6,298 bases of DNA from Opitutaceae bacterium (GTDB lineage Bacteria; Verrucomicrobiota; Verrucomicrobiia; Opitutales; Opitutaceae): NCBI GenBank assembly GCA_031272375.1, contig JAISTY010000191.1, forward strand, positions 1 to 6,298. The letters run 5' to 3'. Under the pieces are notes generated by a model. That model searched no databases. It worked only from the letters and a program-made list of their open reading frames with translations, and was not told the DNA's origin. Below are positions 1 to 5,709 of the stretch, piece after piece (position 1 is the first letter of the stretch; each line of letters begins with the position of its first letter). Both the position numbers and the translations under genes were made by a program.

Positions 1-1
1 C

Positions 2-682
2 GCCGCCGCCCGCGCCCGCTTCAAGTCCGCCCTCGGCATCCCACGCGACGCCCCCGACCCGCCCTGGCCCGCCTTCCCTCTCGGCTCCACCGCCCTGCCC
101 CCCGAATCCGAACTCTGGCGCCGCGCCGCCGCCTCCAACCCCGCCCGCGCCTCCGCGCGCGCGGCGGTCGCCCTCGCCGCCGCCTCCTCCGAGGTCGCCC
201 GCAAGGGCGGCTCCCCCGACTTCGCCCTCGGCCTCATGGCCGACCTCAAGGCCTCCCCGCTCATGCTGCGCCCTTCCGCAAGCCTCTCCCTCCCCGTCTG
301 GCGGAAAAAAACCGCCGCCACCATCGCCTCCGCCAACGCCCGGCAAGCCGCCGCCAGCGCCCGCCTCGACGCCGCCTCCCTCGACCTCGCCGCCAACTTC
401 GCCCGCTCCCTCTTCAACGCCCGCGAAGCCGCCCGCGCCGCCGTCGTCATCCAAAAATCCTCCCTCCCCAACCTCGCCCGCTCCATCGCCTCCGCCGAGG
501 CCGCCTACCAATCCGGCGAGGCCGACGCCTCCGCCCTCCCCAACCTCCGCCTCGCCGACCTCTCCCTCCGCATGCAACTCGCCGACACCCTCCGCGATCG
601 CGAACTCGCCGTCACCGACCTCCTCCTCATGGCCGCCTCATCCGCCCCTCCCGACGCCCCCGGACAAGCCGCCGCCGACTGA
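2..682 (+). CDS. cusC: Outer-membrane efflux channel, TolC/CusC family (C-terminal part, cut at left edge)
   Basis: This is the outer-membrane exit duct of a tripartite metal efflux pump. The frame is open from base 2 to the TGA at 680-682 (226 residues seen), about half of a usual 420-480 residue channel protein, so the N-terminus and signal peptide lie off the window. The ATG at 236 is internal: the codons before it already read as family sequence. Visible TolC-repeat features, numbered within the fragment, are an L-W-R-R-A...N-P-A-R segment (39-49) starting a long Ala-rich helix, S-P-D-F-A-L-G-L (71-78) entering a beta strand, and S-L-S-L-P-V-W (94-100) leaving the barrel. A second long Ala-rich helical stretch follows, ending near A-Y-Q-S-G-E-A-D. 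The stop is 7 bases before the adaptor gene, so the two are surely cotranscribed. Family membership is strong. The symbol rests on the adjoining Cus-type adaptor and pump, since channels alone are poorly diagnostic. Confidence 0.88.
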   Translation, partial: AAARARFKSALGIPRDAPDPPWPAFPLGSTALPPESELWRRAAASNPARASARAAVALAAASSEVARKGGSPDFALGLMADLKASPLMLRPSASLSLPVWRKKTAATIASANARQAAASARLDAASLDLAANFARSLFNAREAARAAVVIQKSSLPNLARSIASAEAAYQSGEADASALPNLRLADLSLRMQLADTLRDRELAVTDLLLMAASSAPPDAPGQAAAD

Positions 683-689
683 TTTTCCC

Positions 690-2360
690 ATGAAAAACAA
701 CACCGCCGCCTTCCCGACAACCTGCCGCCGCGCCGCCGCGCTCCTCGCCGCCCTTCTCGCCGCGCCCCCGCTCCCCGCCGCCCAGCTCTACACCTGCGGC
801 ATGCACCCGCAAATCGTCCGAACCTCGCCGGGCGACTGCCCCGTCTGCGGCATGACCCTCACCCCCATGAACGACCTCTCCGCCCCCGCCGGCTCCCCCG
901 CCGCTTCCCGCCTCCGCCTCGACGCCCCCACCGTCCAACGCATGAACCTCAAAACCGCCACCGTCACCTCCGGCCCCGTCCGCCGCGAAATCCGCGCCTT
1001 CGGCACCCTCGCCTTCAACGAGGAGGGCCTCCGCGACGTCACCGTCAAATTCGAGGGCTGGCTCGAAAATCTCCACGTCCCCGCCTCCTGGTCCGCCGTC
1101 CAAAAGGACGACCCGCTCTTCGACATCTATTCCCCCGCGCTCCTCAACGCCCAGCTCAACTTCCTCGCCGCCACAAGCGACGGCGCCGACCCCTCCGGCC
1201 CCCTCGCCCGCGCCGCCCTCGCGCGCCTCAAACTCCTCGACGTCCCCCAAGCCTTCCTCGACGCCCTCGCCGCCTCCCGCCAACCCGCGCGCACCCTCAC
1301 CGTCCGCTCCCCCGCCTCCGGTGTCCTCATCGAAAAAAACGCCGTCGCCGGCCAGATGGTGAAACCCGGCGAACTCATCTGCCGCCTCGCCGACCTCTCC
1401 TCCGTCTGGGCGCTCGTCCAAATCTACGAAAGCGACCTCCCTTTCGTCTCGGAAAACAGCGTCGTCTCCGTCCGCGAAACCTCCCCGAACGGCCGCGTCT
1501 TCAACGGAAAAATCCAACGCCTCCTCCCGCAAATCCAGGCGGCCTCGCGCTCCGCCACCGCCCGCATCGTCCTCCCCAACTCCGACGGCTCCCTCCGCCC
1601 AGGCCAGTTCGTCGAGGCCCGCCTCTCCGCCGAAATCGCCCCCAACGCCACCCTCGTCCCCGACTCCGCCGTCCTCCGCGGCGGCGAACGCGACTCCGTC
1701 TTCGTCGCCCTCGACGGCGGCTTGTTCGAGCCGCGCCAGGTCAAACTCGGCGCCCGAAGCGGCGACGGCTTTTACCAGGTGCTCTCCGGCCTGACTCCCG
1801 GCGAGCGCGTCGTCACCTCCGGCCAGTTCCTCCTCGACTCCGAAAGCCGCCTCCGCGAGGCCGTCCAAAAAATGCTCCCTTCAACACCCCCGCAGGGCGC
1901 GGAACAACCCGCCGCCGCCGCCACGCCACCGCCTCCCGAACCCGCCACGCCAACACCCACGCCTCCGTCCGCGCCCGCTCCGCTCCGCGCGCTCTTCCTC
2001 GCCGCCGCCGATGCCGCCGACGCCCTCGCCAACGACGACCTCCCCGCCTTCCGCCGCCGCCTCCCCGCCCTCCGCGAAGCTCCCGCCTCCGCACCCTCCC
2101 TCGCCCCGTCCGCCGGCAACTTGTCCGACGCCTCCCTCGACGCCGCCCGCCGCTCCTTCGAGCCGTTCAGCGACGCCCTCGCCCGCCTCGCCCCGTCCCA
2201 CCCGTCCGCCGCCGCCGGCCTCCGCGTCTTCGAATGCGGCATGTCCCCCGTCCTCGGCGCCGCCCGCTGGCTCCAGCGCGCCCACGCCGCCCCCAAAAAC
2301 CCCTTCTTCGGCTCCGCCATGCTCTCCTGCGGACGCGAAATCCCGGCCGCCTCCAACTGA
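690..2360 (+). CDS. cusB: Periplasmic adaptor of Cu/Ag RND efflux (CusB-like) with N-terminal HMBD and C-terminal DUF3347-type domain
   Basis: This is the membrane-fusion protein that links the inner-membrane pump to the outer-membrane channel and passes metal to the pump. Residues 1-31 look like a signal peptide: R13-R14, then a hydrophobic Ala/Leu run, with cleavage near A30/A31. Next is a heavy-metal-binding domain (34-60) with Y-T-C-G-M-H-P (C36, M38, H39) and C50-P-V-C53-G-M55. The adaptor core follows: a barrel-sandwich half with F-E-G-W (121-124), a short helical hairpin region with I-Y-S-P-A-L-L-N-A-Q (146-155), the second lipoyl half (about 205-235), a beta-barrel (about 238-312) and a membrane-proximal domain (about 320-395). 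Residues 398-431 are a Pro/Ala/Thr linker. The C-terminus (about 433-552) resembles DUF3347: C516-G-M518, W527-L, N537-P-F-F-G and M544-L-S-C547-G. The start at 690 gives the signal peptide but has no Shine-Dalgarno. The length (556) exceeds E. coli CusB because of the two extra modules. Domain naming comes from memory of the families, not a search. Confidence 0.93.
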   Translation: MKNNTAAFPTTCRRAAALLAALLAAPPLPAAQLYTCGMHPQIVRTSPGDCPVCGMTLTPMNDLSAPAGSPAASRLRLDAPTVQRMNLKTATVTSGPVRREIRAFGTLAFNEEGLRDVTVKFEGWLENLHVPASWSAVQKDDPLFDIYSPALLNAQLNFLAATSDGADPSGPLARAALARLKLLDVPQAFLDALAASRQPARTLTVRSPASGVLIEKNAVAGQMVKPGELICRLADLSSVWALVQIYESDLPFVSENSVVSVRETSPNGRVFNGKIQRLLPQIQAASRSATARIVLPNSDGSLRPGQFVEARLSAEIAPNATLVPDSAVLRGGERDSVFVALDGGLFEPRQVKLGARSGDGFYQVLSGLTPGERVVTSGQFLLDSESRLREAVQKMLPSTPPQGAEQPAAAATPPPPEPATPTPTPPSAPAPLRALFLAAADAADALANDDLPAFRRRLPALREAPASAPSLAPSAGNLSDASLDAARRSFEPFSDALARLAPSHPSAAAGLRVFECGMSPVLGAARWLQRAHAAPKNPFFGSAMLSCGREIPAASN

Positions 2361-2372
2361 CAACCTGCCGCC

Positions 2373-5300
2373 ATGCTCCTCTCCATCATTGATTTTTCCC
2401 TGCGCAACCGGCTCCTCGTCCTCGCCGCCACCGCCGCCCTCGCCGCCGCCGGCCTCTACTCCCTCAAAAAAATCCCCCTCGACGCCATCCCCGACCTCTC
2501 CGACACCCAGGTCATCCTCTATACCCAGTGGGACGGCCAGTCCCCCAAGATCATCCAGGACCAGATCACCTACCCCCTCTCCTCCAAAATGCTCTCCGTC
2601 CCCGGCGCCAAAACCGTCCGCGCCTACTCCTTCTACGGCTTCTCCCTCGTCCACGTTCTCTTCGAGGACGGCACCGACCCCTACTGGGCGCGCTCCCGCG
2701 TCCTCGAATACCTCGCCGCCATCCGCTCCTCCCTCCCACCCAACGTCTCCCCGTCCCTCGGCCCCGACGCCACCGGCGTCGGCTGGGCCTTCATGTATGC
2801 CCTCAACTCCCCCAACCACGACCTCGCCGAACTGCGCTCCATCCAGGACTGGTTCCTCCGCAACCGCCTCGCCTCCGTCCCCGGCGTCGCCGAAATCGCC
2901 TCCGTCGGCGGCTTCGTCCGCCAATACCAAATCGCCCTCGACCCACTCCGCCTCCAAGCCCTCAACCTCTCCGTCAACGACGTCGCCGACGCCGTCCGCC
3001 GGAGCAACTCCGAAACCGGCGCCCGCTCCATCGAACTCGCCGAAACCGAGCTCGTCCTCCGCGTCAAAGGCTTCGTCTCCGGCCCCGGCGACCTCCGCCA
3101 AATCGCCGTCGGCCCCGCCCCAGGCGGCACACCCGTCCTCCTCGGCGAAATCGCCGACATCCGCTCCGCCCCCGCCATGCGCCGCGGCATCGCCGAGTGG
3201 AACGGCGAGGGCGAGACCGTCGCCGGCATCGTCGTCGTCCGCCAGGGCGCCGACACTCGGCAGGTTGTCGCCGACGTCAAAGACCGCCTCGCCGACGCCG
3301 CCAAAAGCCTCCCGGAGGGCGTCACCGTCTCCGTCGCCTACGACCGCTCCGCCCTCATCGGCCGCGCCGTCGCCACCCTGGAGACAAAACTCGCCGAGGA
3401 ATGCCTCGTCGTCGCCCTCGTCTGCCTCTTCTTCCTCCTCCACCTCCGCAGCGCCCTCGTCGCCTGCGTCGTCCTCCCGACCGCCGTCCTCGCCTCCTTC
3501 GCCCTCATGTCCGCCCAGGGCCTCGGCGCCAACATCATGTCCCTCGGCGGCATCGCCATCGCCATCGGCGCCATGGTGGACGCCGTCATCATCATGATCG
3601 AAAACGCCCACAAGCGCCTCGAGCACGACGCCGGCCGCCGCCCCCGCCTCGACGTCATCCGCGACGCCGCTGTCGAGGTCGGCCCCGCCCTCTTCTGCTC
3701 CCTGCTCGTGATCACCGTCTCCTTCCTCCCCGTCTTCACCTTGCAGGCCCAGGAGGGCCGCATGTTCCGCCCCCTCGCCTTCACCAAAACCTACGCGATG
3801 GCCGCCGCCGCCCTCCTCTCCATCACCCTCGCCCCCGTCCTCATGGGCCTCTTCATCCGAGGCAAAATCCCCCGCGAGGAATCCAACCCCCTCAACCGCC
3901 TCCTCGTCCGCCTCTACCAACCCCTCCTCGCCGCCGCCCTCCGCTTCCCGAAATCCATCATCCTCGCCGCCGCCCTCGCCGTCGCCTGGGTCTTCCTCCC
4001 CTGGAACGCCGCCGTCCGCCGCCTCCTCCCCGACGGCCCCGCCCAAACCGCCGCCCTCCGCCTCGGCTCCGCCTTCCCCTGGCAAAGCCTCGGCTCCGAA
4101 TTCATGCCACCCCTCAACGAGGGCGACCTCCTCTACATGCCCACAACCTTCCCGGGCATCTCCCCGACAAAGGCCCGCGAACTCCTCCAGCAAACCGACC
4201 GCGCCATCAAGGCCTTCCCAGAGGTGGACCGCGTCCTCGGCAAAATCGGTCGCGCCGACTCCGCCACCGACCCCGCCCCGCTCGACATGCTCGAAACCAC
4301 CATCCTCCTCAAACCCCGCGACGACTGGCCCGCCGTTGACTTCACCGACCCCGCCTCCGGCGCGACAACCCGCCGCCGCCGCACCCACGACGAACTCGTC
4401 TCCGCCCTCAACGCCGCCGTCCGCTTCCCAGGCCTCTCCAATGCCTGGACCATGCCCGTCAAGGCCCGCACCGACATGCTCGCCACCGGCATCAAAACAC
4501 CCGTCGGCGTGAAGGTCGCCGGCCCAGACCTCCGCGAAATCGAACGCGTCGCCGCCGAAATCGAAACCGTCCTCCGCCGCGTCCACGGCGCCGAATCCGT
4601 CTTCGCCGAGCGCGTCATGGGCGGAACCGCCCTCGAAATCACACCCGACCGCGCCGCCATCGCCCGCCACGGCCTCCGCGTCGCCGACGTCCAGGACCTC
4701 CTCGCCTCCGCCCTCGGCGGCATCCCCGTCTCCACCGCCTTCGAGGGCCTCGAACGCTACGACATCATCGTCCGCCTCCTCCGCGACTACCGCGAAAACA
4801 TCGAGGCCATCGCCGAAATCCCCGTCCCCGTCAAAACCACCCCGCCCGGCGCGCCCCCCGCCCACGTCCCCCTCTCCCATCTCGCCTCCGTCCGCGTCGT
4901 CCCCTCCCCCATGTCCGTCAAAAGCGAGGGCGGCGTCCCCAATGCCTGGGTCTACGCGGACGTCCGCGGCGTTGACACCGGCTCCTTCGTCCGCGACGCC
5001 CAAGCCGCCGTCGCCGCCGCCGTCCAAAACGGCGAAATCAACATCCCCGACGGCTGCACCGTCTCCTGGAGCGGCGAGTTCGAGCACATGCTGCGCGCCA
5101 ACGCCCGCCTCAAGGTCGTCGTCCCCCTGACCCTCCTCCTCATCGTCTTCATCCTCTACCTCAACACCCGCTCCTGGGCGCGCACCGCCATCGTCCTCCT
5201 CGCCGTCCCCTTCTCCCTCGTCGGCGCCGTCGGCGCCCTCTGGCTCTGCGGCTACCACCTCTCCGCCGCCGTCTGGGTCGGCCTCATCGCCCTCGCCGGC

Positions 5301-5639
5301 CTCGATGCCGAAACCGGCGTCGTCATGCTCCTCTACCTCGACCTCGCCCGCTCCGATTGGAAACAAAAGGGCCTCCTCAACAGCGCCTCCGCCCTCCGCG
5401 ACGCCATCCGCCACGGCGCCGCCCGCCGCCTCCGCCCCAAGATCATGACCGCCGCCGTCATCATCGCCGGCCTCCTCCCCATCCTTTGGAGCGACGGCGC
5501 CGGCGCCGACACCATGAAACGCGTCGCCCTCCCCATGGTCGGCGGCGTCGTCACCTCCACCTTCCTGGAACTCCTCGTCTATCCCGCCATCTACCTCCTC
5601 TGGCGCAAACGCGCCGACCGCCTCCCCAACACCCCCTGA
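2373..5639 (+). CDS. cusA: Heavy-metal RND efflux pump, inner membrane, Cu(I)/Ag(I) type (CusA-like)
   Basis: This proton-driven trimeric inner-membrane pump expels monovalent copper or silver. It is complete at 1088 residues and ends in TGA. Family signatures include D-A-I-P-D-L-S-D-T-Q-V (37-47), F-E-D-G-T-D-P-Y-W-A-R-S-R (97-109), G-P-D-A-T-G-V-G-W (130-138) and L-G-G-I-A-I-A-I-G-A-M-V-D (391-403). Membrane segments lie near 11-30, in five helices across about 342-495, at 527-543, and in five across about 913-1076. The large periplasmic domains fall between. Aligned by eye to remembered E. coli CusA, the metal-site methionines M573/M623/M672 correspond to M589 (L-Y-M-P), M639 (L-D-M-L-E-T-T) and M702 (D-M-L-A-T-G-I-K). 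The relay residues D405/E939/K984 correspond to D403, E980 and K1023. Flanking E583, D633, E641, R699 and K708 are also kept. Two segments (about 546-571 and 655-671) look longer than in E. coli. The start at 2373 is 12 bases after the adaptor stop, without a Shine-Dalgarno. Nothing looks broken. Confidence 0.96.
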   Translation: MLLSIIDFSLRNRLLVLAATAALAAAGLYSLKKIPLDAIPDLSDTQVILYTQWDGQSPKIIQDQITYPLSSKMLSVPGAKTVRAYSFYGFSLVHVLFEDGTDPYWARSRVLEYLAAIRSSLPPNVSPSLGPDATGVGWAFMYALNSPNHDLAELRSIQDWFLRNRLASVPGVAEIASVGGFVRQYQIALDPLRLQALNLSVNDVADAVRRSNSETGARSIELAETELVLRVKGFVSGPGDLRQIAVGPAPGGTPVLLGEIADIRSAPAMRRGIAEWNGEGETVAGIVVVRQGADTRQVVADVKDRLADAAKSLPEGVTVSVAYDRSALIGRAVATLETKLAEECLVVALVCLFFLLHLRSALVACVVLPTAVLASFALMSAQGLGANIMSLGGIAIAIGAMVDAVIIMIENAHKRLEHDAGRRPRLDVIRDAAVEVGPALFCSLLVITVSFLPVFTLQAQEGRMFRPLAFTKTYAMAAAALLSITLAPVLMGLFIRGKIPREESNPLNRLLVRLYQPLLAAALRFPKSIILAAALAVAWVFLPWNAAVRRLLPDGPAQTAALRLGSAFPWQSLGSEFMPPLNEGDLLYMPTTFPGISPTKARELLQQTDRAIKAFPEVDRVLGKIGRADSATDPAPLDMLETTILLKPRDDWPAVDFTDPASGATTRRRRTHDELVSALNAAVRFPGLSNAWTMPVKARTDMLATGIKTPVGVKVAGPDLREIERVAAEIETVLRRVHGAESVFAERVMGGTALEITPDRAAIARHGLRVADVQDLLASALGGIPVSTAFEGLERYDIIVRLLRDYRENIEAIAEIPVPVKTTPPGAPPAHVPLSHLASVRVVPSPMSVKSEGGVPNAWVYADVRGVDTGSFVRDAQAAVAAAVQNGEINIPDGCTVSWSGEFEHMLRANARLKVVVPLTLLLIVFILYLNTRSWARTAIVLLAVPFSLVGAVGALWLCGYHLSAAVWVGLIALAGLDAETGVVMLLYLDLARSDWKQKGLLNSASALRDAIRHGAARRLRPKIMTAAVIIAGLLPILWSDGAGADTMKRVALPMVGGVVTSTFLELLVYPAIYLLWRKRADRLPNTP
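4060..4098 (+). repeat. Short in-frame direct repeat (two 12-base copies, 27-base period) inside the pump gene
   Basis: The 12-mer GCCTCGGCTCCG occurs at 4060-4071 and again at 4087-4098, exactly 27 bases (9 codons) apart and in frame. The protein shows the same echo: L-G-S-A-F-P at 564-569 and L-G-S-E-F-M-P at 573-579. It lies in the pump segment that is longer than in E. coli CusA, so it may be the remnant of a small tandem duplication. The local codon bias also makes short C-rich matches more likely by chance. Confidence 0.6.
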
Positions 5640-5709
5640 AACCCAAATCGCCCCCGGAAACATTCCCGGCTTGGCGCGCGCGCCTCCTCCGCCCCACTCT
5701 CCGCCTCCC
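5640..5709 (+). other. Intergenic spacer between pump gene and coaE; no clear terminator or promoter
   Basis: This 70-base gap has no gene. A weak bulged hairpin can be drawn (5654-5659 pairing with 5663-5669, one bulged C, 3-base loop), but no T-run follows it, so it does not look like an intrinsic terminator. A 12-base GC palindrome sits at 5673-5684. The last 27 bases before the coaE ATG (5683-5709) hold 24 pyrimidines and no GGAGG-like element. I see no recognisable -35/-10 pair. Readthrough from the efflux operon into coaE is therefore possible but not shown. Confidence 0.6.
5673..5684. repeat. 12-base perfect GC palindrome
   Basis: GGCGCGCGCGCC is its own reverse complement and lies in the pump-coaE spacer. 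It could fold as a cruciform or RNA hairpin, or simply reflect base composition. No T-run follows, which argues against a standard intrinsic terminator. Confidence 0.55.

Noticed and set aside
236..238. ATG at 236 as the start of a small separate gene
   Set aside because: The same frame is open upstream to the window edge and reads as TolC-family sequence, including the N-P helix segment and S-P-D-F-A-L-G-L.
627..1868. Antisense frame of 413 codons opposite the adaptor
   Set aside because: Same codon-mirror effect: Gly/Glu/Ala-rich, no family features, lies wholly over well-recognised sense genes.
1878..1982. Pro/Ala/Thr-rich stretch as a repeat array or frameshifted segment
   Set aside because: It keeps frame and joins two recognisable domains; it reads as an ordinary flexible linker with irregular, not tandem, repeats.
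2011..3597. Plus-strand frame of 528 codons, Pro/Ser/Ala-rich
   Set aside because: Shifted-frame shadow of the adaptor and pump genes; its Pro/Ser composition is what C-rich codons give one base out of frame.
2528..4339. Plus-strand frame of 603 codons, Arg/Pro-rich
   Set aside because: Another shifted frame inside the pump gene; low complexity with no signature, while the overlapping pump frame has many conserved motifs.
5654..5669. Hairpin after the pump gene as an intrinsic terminator
   Set aside because: Stem is short and bulged (6 pairs, one extra C) and no T-run follows.
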